From Chloroflexota bacterium (GTDB lineage: Bacteria > Chloroflexota > UBA11872 > VXOZ01), in NCBI GenBank assembly GCA_022824225.1, contig JAJEAH010000059.1, forward strand, positions 1 to 39,257: a DNA stretch of 39,257 nt, given 5' to 3'. A program made the position numbers and the translations under genes. Under the pieces are notes generated by a model. The model was not told the DNA's origin. It ran no database searches and saw only the letters and a list, made by a program, of their open reading frames with translations. Positions 8,041 through 15,818 of the stretch are shown in pieces. Each line of letters begins with the position of its first letter. The first letter of the stretch is position 1.

Positions 8041-8535
8041 ATGGCAGGAAACTTCCCCATGAAGTCGCAGGATGATTCACTCTCTCACCTCGACACGTCT
8101 TTTCTTCCCCGGGCGCCGAAGCAACGGTGGCACTCCGTTAGCCGGCGCAGCGACTTGCGTCCCCTGTCCCAGGGCCGCAGCTTCCGCAAGCCCCTGGCCG
8201 TAGTCCTGGCGATCGTCATGCTTGCGTTCATTGGCAGCAGCGCGGCGTGGATTGTCAACCGAGAATTTGCCAACGACGAGCAGGTCACGTCGGCCCAACC
8301 GGAAGAATCCGTCATCCCCACCCCCCAAGCGCCCACCGTCAGTCCGGCAGCCGCCAGTACCCCCGTGGCGTCGATTACGCCTGAATTCCACATCGTGCAG
8401 CCCGGCGAAGTGCTAAGCGCTATTGCGAGCAAGTATAATACGACTGTGGAAGTCTTGGCGGAAATAAACAACATAGAGAATGTCGATACCATCCGGGTTG
8501 GGCAACGGCTACGCCTCGTGCCTGCGCAACAGTAG
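8041..8535 (+). CDS. Single-pass membrane protein with C-terminal LysM domain
   Basis: A 164-residue protein: a polar, basic N-terminus (1-50), one transmembrane helix (about 51-72, PLAVVLAIVMLAFIGSSAAW), a Pro/Ala/Thr-rich linker (about 80-114) and a LysM module (116-161: HIVQPGEVLSAIASKY ... IRVGQRLRLVP). LysM modules bind N-acetylglucosamine-containing glycans, so it probably contacts the cell wall or envelope from the outer face of the membrane. ATG 8059 (residue 7), with AGGA at 8045-8048, is an equally plausible start. The next gene starts ten bases after its stop, so the two are probably co-transcribed and both act outside the cytoplasm. No catalytic domain is visible. Confidence 0.85.
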   Translation: MAGNFPMKSQDDSLSHLDTSFLPRAPKQRWHSVSRRSDLRPLSQGRSFRKPLAVVLAIVMLAFIGSSAAWIVNREFANDEQVTSAQPEESVIPTPQAPTVSPAAASTPVASITPEFHIVQPGEVLSAIASKYNTTVEVLAEINNIENVDTIRVGQRLRLVPAQQ

Positions 8536-8545
8536 GCCGGGGAAA

Positions 8546-10066
8546 ATGGGCGCCGGCCGCGAGCGCGCGATCCTTTCCGTGCCCATGGCGCTGGTTTTGG
8601 CGCTGGCGTTCTGGCTTGTGATGTTTGGCGCCGCCGGCGCTGCTTCCGGCACGCCATGGCACACCCAGGCAGACTCTCTCTCCGGAGTCGTGTTGCTCAA
8701 TTGGCAGGTGTGGTCGCGGGCATTTGCCGCGGAAACGTGGTCGGGCGACGCCCAGACCTGGCAGACCAGCGACCTCCCCTGGCTCGTGGCGCTGCATCCT
8801 ACCACGGCCAATGCCGCGCTGGCGGCCCACGCGCAGGGCGTGTTTCGGACGACGGACGGCGGCGTCACTTGGACAAAGTTGCCCGGCATTGTCGATCCCG
8901 TGCTCGCGCTGGCGCACAATACCCAGTCCGCGAGCATCGTATATGCGGGGACGGAACTGGCCGGTACCTACCGCAGCGCCGACAACGGACTGTACTGGCG
9001 CAGCATAGACAACGGTATGCCCCGTGACCGCCTCGGCCGCGTGGCCGGCGCGGTGGCGCTGGCGGCGGATCCCATCTTGGCCAATACGCTCTTTGCGGCC
9101 ACCACCACGGCGGGCGGCCTCTATCGTTCGCGAGACGACGGCGCCACCTGGTCGCTGGCAAACAGCGGATTGCCGGCAGAGTCTATCCTCGGACTTGCCG
9201 TTACCCACAGCGGGCAAAGCCGGCTCTACGCCGCCCTGACCAGCGGACTGTACCTCTCCAACGACCGCGCGGAAACCTGGACGCCGGTTGGGTCCTTGCC
9301 GACGGATACGCCGCTGGAGTTGCTGCTCGAGCCGGATTCGCAAAGTACGCTGCTGCTCGTGGCGGAGGATGCCCTCTACCGGTCCACCAACGGCGGCGTA
9401 ACGTGGATAGATCTCGACCTTCCGGCAGAGATGGCGCCCATTGGCGACGCCCTGTATACGGCGGACGCGGACTTTACGTATCTCTTCGTGGCGGGCGCCG
9501 GCGGAACGTATTGGCAACGCATCACGCCGGTATCGCCGGTATCGCCGCCGCAAACGGAATTGGATACGGAATCGTATGCAACCATCACCGGCCACACGAT
9601 TCGCGGCGGCTTCCTTGCGTATTACAATGAGAACGGCGGACTGGGGCGATTCGGCTATCCGCGCACCGATGCCGTGACGCAAGACGGCGTGACCGTGCAG
9701 TACTTTCAGCGGGGTCGCCTGGAGACCGTCGTTGAGGACGAAACGGAGCGTGTGGCGCAGTCGCCGTTGGGCGCGCTGCTGCGGGAGGCCACGTCACCGG
9801 GCGCAATGCAGTCCAGCGGCGATTCCGACCAGACACAGTACGCCGTCGACCAGGTCTTCGCGAGCTTCTACGTGAGCAACAACGGGCAGGAGGCGTTCGG
9901 CGCGCCCCTTGGACCGGCGGCGGACGAGGAACAGGTCAATGGTGGTACACTCTACACACAGTACTTTGAGTTCGCCCGCTTGGAACACCATCCGGGCGCG
10001 GAGAGTCCCGTCTTGCTGGGTCTGATCGGCGACGAGTACCTAGCGGAAATAGGCTGGCTGGAGTAA
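8546..10066 (+). CDS. Secreted Asp-box (BNR) repeat protein with Chloroflexota-type C-terminal repeats
   Basis: About 506 residues. A basic N-terminus and one hydrophobic segment (about 13-34) indicate export or membrane anchoring. Five Asp-box motifs (S/T-x-D/N-x-G-x-T-W type) occur at about residues 102-109 (TTDGGVTW), 144-151, 195-202, 238-245 and 280-287, as in beta-propellers of the sialidase/Ycf48/VPS10 type. The C-terminal part has two copies of a repeat reading GGFLAYYNENGGLGRFGYP ... VQYFQRGRLE (about 349-393) and a weaker copy ending TQYFEFARLEHHPG (about 435-484); this repeat is one I associate with Chloroflexota secreted proteins. No sialidase catalytic set is evident, so a binding or scaffold role is likelier than hydrolysis. 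It follows the LysM gene by ten bases and ends five bases before pyruvate kinase. The function is not known. Confidence 0.8.
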   Translation: MGAGRERAILSVPMALVLALAFWLVMFGAAGAASGTPWHTQADSLSGVVLLNWQVWSRAFAAETWSGDAQTWQTSDLPWLVALHPTTANAALAAHAQGVFRTTDGGVTWTKLPGIVDPVLALAHNTQSASIVYAGTELAGTYRSADNGLYWRSIDNGMPRDRLGRVAGAVALAADPILANTLFAATTTAGGLYRSRDDGATWSLANSGLPAESILGLAVTHSGQSRLYAALTSGLYLSNDRAETWTPVGSLPTDTPLELLLEPDSQSTLLLVAEDALYRSTNGGVTWIDLDLPAEMAPIGDALYTADADFTYLFVAGAGGTYWQRITPVSPVSPPQTELDTESYATITGHTIRGGFLAYYNENGGLGRFGYPRTDAVTQDGVTVQYFQRGRLETVVEDETERVAQSPLGALLREATSPGAMQSSGDSDQTQYAVDQVFASFYVSNNGQEAFGAPLGPAADEEQVNGGTLYTQYFEFARLEHHPGAESPVLLGLIGDEYLAEIGWLE

Positions 10067-10071
10067 CCGTC

Positions 10072-11631
10072 ATGCGCCGCACGCGGATCGTTGCCACCAT
10101 TGGCCCGGGTTCGGCCAACGAAGAAACGCTCCGCTCCATGCTGGATGCCGGCCTGGACGTGGCGCGCATCAATTTTTCCCACGGCAACCACGATACGCAG
10201 TCTCGCGCGATCGCCTTACTGCGCCGCCTGGCGGCTGCCCAAGGCGCAACCCTCCCCATTATTGCCGATCTGCAAGGCCCCAAAGTGCGCGTGGGGGCTA
10301 TCCCCGACGAGCCGCTGCAGCTCGCCCCCGGTGATTTGCTCATTCTCACGGCGGAAAGCGCGCCGGCGTCCGAGGATGAGGACGTAGCCGCGCCGGAGGA
10401 TGGGCAGGCCGACGCAAATGGCGACGACGTCGAAGACGAATGTCGCCGGCAGTTGCTCGAGTTTGCCGCCACACTCGACCCCGCTGCGCCCAACGCGGCC
10501 ATTGCGCCGGTGCGTTTTCCCCGCTTGGCCGCCGAGACCGGGCCCGGCGACACCATCTTGCTCGATGACGGCTTGATCGCGGTGGAAGTGGTGGAAAAGC
10601 GCATTGCCGCGGGGCGAGAGGCCGTGGTCACGCAGGTGAGCCGGGGCGGCGACTTGGTGGGCGGCAAAGCGGTGGTGGTGCGGGGGCGCAGCCTTAACGT
10701 GCCCAGCCTGACCGCAAAGGACTGGGAAGACGTGCGCTTTGCCGTGGAGCAGAAAGTGGACTGGGTGGCCCTCTCCTACGTGCGGGCGGCAACCGACATT
10801 GCCATTCTGCGGCAACTGATGCAGAACTACGGCGCGACGATCCCCATCATCGCCAAGATTGAGACGCAAGAGGCGCTGGCGCAATTCGATGACATTCTGG
10901 CGGCGGCGGACGGGATCATGGTGGCCCGGGGCGACCTGGGCGTGCAAGTGCCGCCCGAAGACGTGCCCCTGCACCAGAAGGACATCATTCGGAAAACCCG
11001 GGCATTGGGCAAGCCCGTCATCACCGCCACCCAAATGCTGGAATCCATGATGAGCCACTCGGTGCCCACCCGGGCGGAGGCCAGCGACGTGGCGAACGCA
11101 ATATTGGACGGCAGCGACGCGGTGATGCTCTCCGGCGAAACCGCCGTGGGCGCGTATCCCGTGGAAGCCGTGGCGGTCATGGCGCGTATCGCCAACCGTG
11201 TGGACCCGCACGTGGAGAGCTACACCGCGATTGACGACGCGAGCGACGCGACCGATGCCATTGCCGCGGCGACCCACCGCATTGCAATCAAGTTGGGCGC
11301 TACCGCCATCTTTGCCCTTACGCAATCGGGCTATACGGCGCGCATGTTGTCCCGCCTACGCCCCCACGTGCAGCTAATTGCGGTTACGCCCGACGAGGCG
11401 GTGTGGCGCCAACTCGGCCTGAGTTGGGGCGCCGAGCCCCTGCTGGCAACGGTGAAGACCGACACGGACCTGGCCCTGCGGGAGGCGGTCGCGCTGGCCA
11501 AGGCGGCGGGACACGTGAAGGACGGTGATACGGTGGTCTTCACCGCGGGTATGCCGTTCGGCGTGGGCGGCACGACGAACCTCATTCGCATCCACGAGAT
11601 CGGCCAGCCGCTGAGCTTGAGTGGCGATTAG
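10072..11631 (+). CDS. pyk: Pyruvate kinase with acidic B-domain insertion
   Basis: Converts phosphoenolpyruvate and ADP to pyruvate and ATP, the last step of glycolysis. Signatures: TKIVATxGP-like start (RTRIVATIGPGS, 4-14), ARINFSHG (31-38), DLQGPKVRVG (66-75), IIAKIE with the catalytic Lys (259-264), MVARGDLGV (283-291) and ITATQMLESM (317-326). 519 residues, longer than the usual ~470. The excess lies in the B (lid) domain: residues about 97-146 include a very acidic run (100-124, rich in E, D, A, G) where typical enzymes have a short loop. The segment normally reading 'KGVNLPG' is GRSLNVPS. ATG is five bases after the preceding stop, with GGAG at 10060-10063, so it may be translated from the same message as the secreted-protein gene. 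Confidence 0.93.
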   Translation: MRRTRIVATIGPGSANEETLRSMLDAGLDVARINFSHGNHDTQSRAIALLRRLAAAQGATLPIIADLQGPKVRVGAIPDEPLQLAPGDLLILTAESAPASEDEDVAAPEDGQADANGDDVEDECRRQLLEFAATLDPAAPNAAIAPVRFPRLAAETGPGDTILLDDGLIAVEVVEKRIAAGREAVVTQVSRGGDLVGGKAVVVRGRSLNVPSLTAKDWEDVRFAVEQKVDWVALSYVRAATDIAILRQLMQNYGATIPIIAKIETQEALAQFDDILAAADGIMVARGDLGVQVPPEDVPLHQKDIIRKTRALGKPVITATQMLESMMSHSVPTRAEASDVANAILDGSDAVMLSGETAVGAYPVEAVAVMARIANRVDPHVESYTAIDDASDATDAIAAATHRIAIKLGATAIFALTQSGYTARMLSRLRPHVQLIAVTPDEAVWRQLGLSWGAEPLLATVKTDTDLALREAVALAKAAGHVKDGDTVVFTAGMPFGVGGTTNLIRIHEIGQPLSLSGD

Positions 11632-11694
11632 GCTGCCAAAACGCCCCAAACAAGACTCTGGTTGAGTGTCCCCCGCGTGTCGTGCGGACGCGGT

Positions 11695-11724
11695 CCCCCC
11701 CATGGCTGTGCGCCGGGGCTTTTT
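11695..11724 (+). terminator. Possible weak terminator after pyruvate kinase
   Basis: A run of C (11695-11701) can pair with GGGG (11715-11718), and T5 follows at 11720-11724. The stem is short and the loop large, so it is only a candidate end for the pyruvate kinase transcript. Confidence 0.25.
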
Positions 11725-11786
11725 CCGTTGGGCTTCAACCGCAGACCGGCGCTGACCAATTGCTTACCAGAAGATGGAGTTGACAC

Positions 11787-13532
11787 ATGCATCCGGGCGT
11801 TCAACCCGTTGGGGTCTATCTACAAGAGGGGAGTTGCGCGCCGCGCAGCGCGTACGTATTGGAAGTCCTGGCGCACGCGGGCATTCCCTTCACCCGCGTC
11901 GACGCCGCGACGTTGCCTGAAGCGCTGGCTACGTTGCACGTGCTCATCCTGCCCCACCATGACGTGGCCACCCCGGAAATGGGACGGCTGTACGGCTTCG
12001 TGACCGGCGGCGGCGTGCTCATCGGGCTAGGCGGCACGAGCGGCTTGGATGACCTCTTTGGCGTGCGCGTGCAGACCGGGACGCATGAGGCGTTTCTCCG
12101 GGTTGCCCAGCCGGACCACCCGCTGGTGACCGGCCTCCATTCGTCCTTGCGCGTGTGGGACGCGGTCACAGCGCGGGCGGCGGGCGCGAGCGTGCTGGCC
12201 AATCTCAGCGATGAGGCCGGCAAACGCATCGGCGTTGGTGTGAGCGTCTACCGGCTCCAAAAGGGCGTGGGCGTCTTTTGCGCCGCAGACCTGCCCTGGT
12301 GCATCCTACACATGCTGCTCGGCACACCGGTCCACCGGGACGGCGCGCCCGCGCCCGATGGGACGGCGGACATCGACGAGGGCATACTCAAGTGCGACGA
12401 CGGCGTGGTGCTGGACTGGGAAATCGAACGGACTGCCGGCACGGAGGCGCCTTTCTTCTATGAGGCGGTGGGTGATGAGCTGCGCGCCATCCTCTTGCGC
12501 AGCGTCTTTTTCGGCGCGCTCCATACCCGGACCTCGCTCCCGTTGCTCTGGTACTGGCCCAGTGACCTGGAGGCCGTGGCCCACCTCTCCCACGATTCCG
12601 ACAACAACATTCTCGACCGCGCGTTTCAACTCCTGGAGAACACCCGTGCGCTGGACGTGCACTCCACGTGGTGCATCCAGTATCCGGGCTACCCGCGTGA
12701 ACTCTACGACGCCGTCAGGGAGTATGGGAGCGAGGTGTGTCTCCACTTCGATGCGCTCTCGGGGCAGGAGCCGACCCGCTGGCGCTACGACGACCTGGCG
12801 TTTCAAGCGGAGTACTTGCGCCGGGAAGCCGGACTCGACGTAATCGTGAGCAATAAGAACCACTACACGCGGTGGGAAGGCCACCTGGAATTCTATCGGT
12901 GGCTGGAAAAGGTGGGGATCGCCCTGGACCAGAGCAAGGGGCCGTCGAAGCGCGGCAACACCGGACATCTCTTTGGCAGCACCCATCCGTGGTTTCCCAT
13001 GGACCCGTCCCAGGGCCGCTTCTATGATGTCTTGGAAGTCAATTTGCTCACCCAGGACATGGTGCACACCATCAGCGATCCGGAGGCGCCCGTCGGCCTC
13101 TTTCCGCCTTACGCCATCGCCGAGCCGCTGGTGGACCGGGTCAAGCGGCATTACGGCGTCGCCCACTTTCTCTTCCATCCGCAGCATGTCTACCGGCCCG
13201 GCGTGCCCACGGCCATGGCCGATGTGGTTGCGTACGCCCGCGATCAAGCCATGCCGTGGTGGACCGCGCAGGAGATCAACGCCTGGGAGCGCGGCCGCCG
13301 GCAGTTGACCTTTGGCGACGTGGGTCCGGCGGACGCCACCGTGCGCGTGGGCGCCGACCTGCCCGAGGCAACTCTCATGGTGCTCCAGGGCGGCACGCAG
13401 GCCCACGGGATCTCTGTGGACGGCCGACCGGCGTCGGGGCGCAGTGTGGAACGCTACGGCTTTCGCTTCCAGGCAGTGACCGAGACTCTGACGGCCGGTG
13501 ACCATGCGCTGTGCTGGCGCAATGGCGCCTGA
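11787..13532 (+). CDS. Uncharacterised protein with amidotransferase-like N-terminus and polysaccharide-deacetylase-like core
   Basis: A 581-residue protein I cannot name. The N-terminal ~170 residues resemble class-I glutamine-amidotransferase-like (ThuA/BPL_N-type) folds: a strand ending VLILPHHDVATPE (52-64) and a glycine turn TGGGVLIGLGG (73-83), but no nucleophile Cys at the usual elbow. Residues about 260-470 look like a NodB-type deacetylase barrel: HLSHDSDNN (266-274) could supply the acidic/metal motif 1, and EVCLHFDAL (316-324) the His of motif 2. The C-terminal ~100 residues may be a small beta domain. There is no signal peptide, so it is probably cytosolic. ATG has GGAG eight bases upstream. 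The neighbours (pyruvate kinase, ribose-5-phosphate isomerase) suggest carbohydrate work, but this is inference. Confidence 0.6.
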   Translation: MHPGVQPVGVYLQEGSCAPRSAYVLEVLAHAGIPFTRVDAATLPEALATLHVLILPHHDVATPEMGRLYGFVTGGGVLIGLGGTSGLDDLFGVRVQTGTHEAFLRVAQPDHPLVTGLHSSLRVWDAVTARAAGASVLANLSDEAGKRIGVGVSVYRLQKGVGVFCAADLPWCILHMLLGTPVHRDGAPAPDGTADIDEGILKCDDGVVLDWEIERTAGTEAPFFYEAVGDELRAILLRSVFFGALHTRTSLPLLWYWPSDLEAVAHLSHDSDNNILDRAFQLLENTRALDVHSTWCIQYPGYPRELYDAVREYGSEVCLHFDALSGQEPTRWRYDDLAFQAEYLRREAGLDVIVSNKNHYTRWEGHLEFYRWLEKVGIALDQSKGPSKRGNTGHLFGSTHPWFPMDPSQGRFYDVLEVNLLTQDMVHTISDPEAPVGLFPPYAIAEPLVDRVKRHYGVAHFLFHPQHVYRPGVPTAMADVVAYARDQAMPWWTAQEINAWERGRRQLTFGDVGPADATVRVGADLPEATLMVLQGGTQAHGISVDGRPASGRSVERYGFRFQAVTETLTAGDHALCWRNGA

Positions 13533-13561
13533 CGTTGCGCGCTTTCTGCGGTGGCAACGGC

Positions 13562-13610
13562 TAGAATTGGGGGCTATGAATGCGCTCTGGCGGCGCAGCC
13601 GCGCTATCCT
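13562..13610 (+). promoter_or_regulatory. Candidate -10 elements upstream of rpiB
   Basis: Two hexamers preceded by GC occur before the rpiB start: TAGAAT (13562-13567) and TATCCT (13605-13610). A TTGCGC lies at 13535-13540, 21 bp before the first, which is longer than ideal spacing. Either could be a -10; neither is strong alone. Confidence 0.25.
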
Positions 13611-13634
13611 GTACGATGGAGCGGGAGATAGGGA

Positions 13635-14123
13635 ATGCGTATCGTTATCGGCGCCGACCACAACGGATTTGGCAGCAAGGCTGCGGTGCGGCAATGGCTT
13701 GAGGCCGCCGGACACGTCGTCACGGACGTCGGCCCGCATGAGCTCGACCCGCACGACGACTATCCAGACTTTGCCCGGCTCGTAGGCGAGGCCTTGCAGC
13801 GCGGCGAGGCCGATCGGGGCATCCTGCTCTGCGGCAGCGGCGTGGGCGCGAGCATTGCCGCCAATAAAATGGTGGGAATTCGCGCGGGTCTCTGCCACGA
13901 CGCGTATTCGGCTCACCAGGCCGTGGAACATGACAACGTCAACGTACTGTGTCTGGGCCCGCGCATCGTGGGACCGGCGCTGATGGAAGACCTGGTGATG
14001 ACGTTTCTCGCGGCTACGTATTCGGGAGAGGAGCGGCACGCGCGCCGTTTGGCGAAAGTCACGGCATTGGAGCAGGCAGAGCGAGTCCCCGCTCAGGGCC
14101 AGCCGGAGGAGGCCGCTCCGTAG
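13635..14123 (+). CDS. rpiB: Ribose-5-phosphate isomerase B (RpiB/LacAB family)
   Basis: Interconverts ribose 5-phosphate and ribulose 5-phosphate in the non-oxidative pentose phosphate pathway; cytosolic. The 162-residue protein has the family landmarks: GADHNGF (6-12), the phosphate/active-site loop LLCGSGVGASIAANK with Cys66, and AVEHDNVNVLCLG with His99, matching the catalytic Cys66 and His99 positions reported for the E. coli enzyme. The last ~20 residues extend beyond the usual ~145-150-residue core. It belongs functionally with the downstream tal, pgi and zwf genes, although two unrelated genes intervene. An allose-6-phosphate isomerase role is possible but less likely in this context. 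Confidence 0.92.
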   Translation: MRIVIGADHNGFGSKAAVRQWLEAAGHVVTDVGPHELDPHDDYPDFARLVGEALQRGEADRGILLCGSGVGASIAANKMVGIRAGLCHDAYSAHQAVEHDNVNVLCLGPRIVGPALMEDLVMTFLAATYSGEERHARRLAKVTALEQAERVPAQGQPEEAAP

Positions 14124-14207
14124 GTGAGCCCCCGTGACGTCCGCGCTAGCAACGTGCTGTGAACGGTGTCCAGCCAACCACACGGTGGGAGGCAGGGAAA
14201 TAGGCGG

Positions 14208-14690
14208 GTGGGTCCTGCGGTGAGAGAACAGATTACACTCCGCGCGCTGGCTGACGAATGGTTCTCTGTCTGGTCTAAGATGCGGCAAGATCTCTGGAAT
14301 GATTGCGACACGGAGCAAAACGCCGACGACTATAGGGCGTACGTGCGACGGCAGGCAGAGGGAAACGCGCTTACACTACTCGCGTTCAATGCCGCTGGAG
14401 CAATTGGCTTCATCGAGGCCGAGCAGCGGGCGGACTACGTCCCTGGCGCGAAAGGGCGGCCGATTTGGTACGTAGAGGGAATATTCGTCGAGAGTGATTA
14501 CCGGCGGCATGGCATCGGCTCGATTCTTATTCGTGGCTTGGCCGAGCGGGTTGGCGCCACGGAGATTGCCAGTGATTGCGAGATGGGCAATGAAGCAAGC
14601 CGTCTCTTTCACGAAGCTGCCGGATTTCAGGAGGTCGGCAGGAGCATTCATTTCTGGATGAGCCTCGAAGGTGACGCGGATTCCGCCTAA
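14208..14690 (+). CDS. AAC(6')-type aminoglycoside N-acetyltransferase-like GNAT protein
   Basis: A 160-residue GNAT protein resembling the AAC(6')-I family, which acetylates the 6' amine of aminoglycosides. Matching features: an N-terminal W...R..LW pattern (WSKMRQDLWND), GFIEAEQRADYVPG, the motif VEGIFVESDYRRHGIGSILI for acetyl-CoA, then ASDCEMGNEASRLFHEAAGF and a final aromatic strand. In-frame GTG codons exist at 14166, 14208 and 14220; 14208 is preferred because AGGGA (14194-14198) lies nine bases upstream. Length equals the family norm. This may be a true intrinsic resistance enzyme or a relative acting on another amine; chromosomal homologues are often not resistance determinants. The methyltransferase gene follows after about 145 bp. 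Confidence 0.72.
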   Translation: MGPAVREQITLRALADEWFSVWSKMRQDLWNDCDTEQNADDYRAYVRRQAEGNALTLLAFNAAGAIGFIEAEQRADYVPGAKGRPIWYVEGIFVESDYRRHGIGSILIRGLAERVGATEIASDCEMGNEASRLFHEAAGFQEVGRSIHFWMSLEGDADSA

Positions 14691-14836
14691 GTGCCAAATG
14701 GGATTGGCGGCTGGCCTGATCGGCATGGCAGCGAATGCGTCCGTACCCCGTTTCGATCTGCGCTAAGGGATTTGCCTCTACGCGGTTTGATGGTTGCTTG
14801 GACTCTTTACAGCGTGCTTGGGGGGTGCGCTGAGCT

Positions 14837-15643
14837 ATGAATGAGATGCACAACGCCAACCGACGTTACTGGGACAACGCCGCTGAGGGTTGGGAGAAGC
14901 TGCGCGACGAGGACGGCCTCTGGCTGCGGTGCCCCCGCGAACCGGAGCTTGGCTTCGCGGGCGGCGCGCTGCGGCTGATCCGCGAGGCCGCGGGTGACCT
15001 GGCCGACAAGGACGTGTGCATCGTTGGCAGCGGTGACAATTACGCGGCCTTCGCACTTGCCGGTATGGGAGCACGTGTTACCTCGATAGACATTTCTGAG
15101 AAGCAACTCGCGGTAGCGGCCAAACGGGCAAATCGCCTGGGCCTGGCAATCACCTTCCTGCAGGCCGATGCGGCCTGCCCGAGCCCGGTGGAAACTGAGA
15201 CGTTCGACCTCGTCTGCACTACCAACGGCTTCTTCGTTTGGCTGGCCGACTTGCGCGCGGTTTTCAGTGAGCTCTATCGCATCCTGCGGCCGGGCGGACA
15301 CTATATTTGCTATGACATCCATCCCTTCCAACGGCCTTGGAAAGACCAAAAGGGACCGGTTGAAGTTGGGAAGCCCTACTGGGAGACAGGCCCTTTTCGC
15401 GACTCGAAAGACGGCACGTTCGAATTCAACTGGACTCTCGCGGACATTCTCAATCCACTAGCGTCGGCGGGCTTCATCTTGCGGCGAATGTTGGAGAGTC
15501 CCGCCGGAGATTCCAGATTCTGGCAGGGCCACTCATACCTGCCGGGAACCGATGAAGACTTGCTGCATTGGCGTGAAAACCCCCGGTCGGCGCTGCCTGT
15601 TTGGCTTACACTAGCTTTGCAGAGACCGGCGCGGGGCACGTAG
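14837..15643 (+). CDS. Class I SAM-dependent methyltransferase
   Basis: A 268-residue cytosolic methyltransferase of unknown substrate. SAM-binding motif I is degenerate but visible (VCIVGSGDNYAAFALA, about 60-75), followed by the acidic end of strand 2 (VTSIDIS), the motif near strand 4 (FDLVCTTNGFFVWL) and the ILRPGGHYICYDIHPF strand of methyltransferase-11/25 proteins. Residues after ~160 form the substrate-side part, with several aromatic residues (PYWETGPF, FNWTL, WQGHSYLPGTDED). The spacer after it (15644-15818) contains no recognisable promoter; the Shine-Dalgarno of tal lies at its end. Confidence 0.82.
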   Translation: MNEMHNANRRYWDNAAEGWEKLRDEDGLWLRCPREPELGFAGGALRLIREAAGDLADKDVCIVGSGDNYAAFALAGMGARVTSIDISEKQLAVAAKRANRLGLAITFLQADAACPSPVETETFDLVCTTNGFFVWLADLRAVFSELYRILRPGGHYICYDIHPFQRPWKDQKGPVEVGKPYWETGPFRDSKDGTFEFNWTLADILNPLASAGFILRRMLESPAGDSRFWQGHSYLPGTDEDLLHWRENPRSALPVWLTLALQRPARGT

Positions 15644-15818
15644 AGGCTCACCACGGCTTCAGCCGGCGGGCTGTGTTGAAATCGCACTCGCCAGACACTC
15701 AGGGGGCGGACCTGCGGGGAACACGTTGCCCGTGTGGCCAATTGGGTGAAGAGTGCGTGCGCAAGAGAGTGAGCAAGACTGGCATACCGGCTGAGCAGAA
15801 CATATAGAGGAGACGACT

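Noticed and set aside
14166-14207. Earlier GTG start for the AAC(6')-like gene
   Set aside because: No Shine-Dalgarno precedes it, and the added residues have no match to the family N-terminus.
12306-14318. Long open frame (670 codons) on minus across the uncharacterised protein and rpiB
   Set aside because: It is antisense to two recognisable genes, composed of His/Arg/Val/Pro-rich text typical of the reverse of GC-rich coding sequence, and has no domain I recognise.
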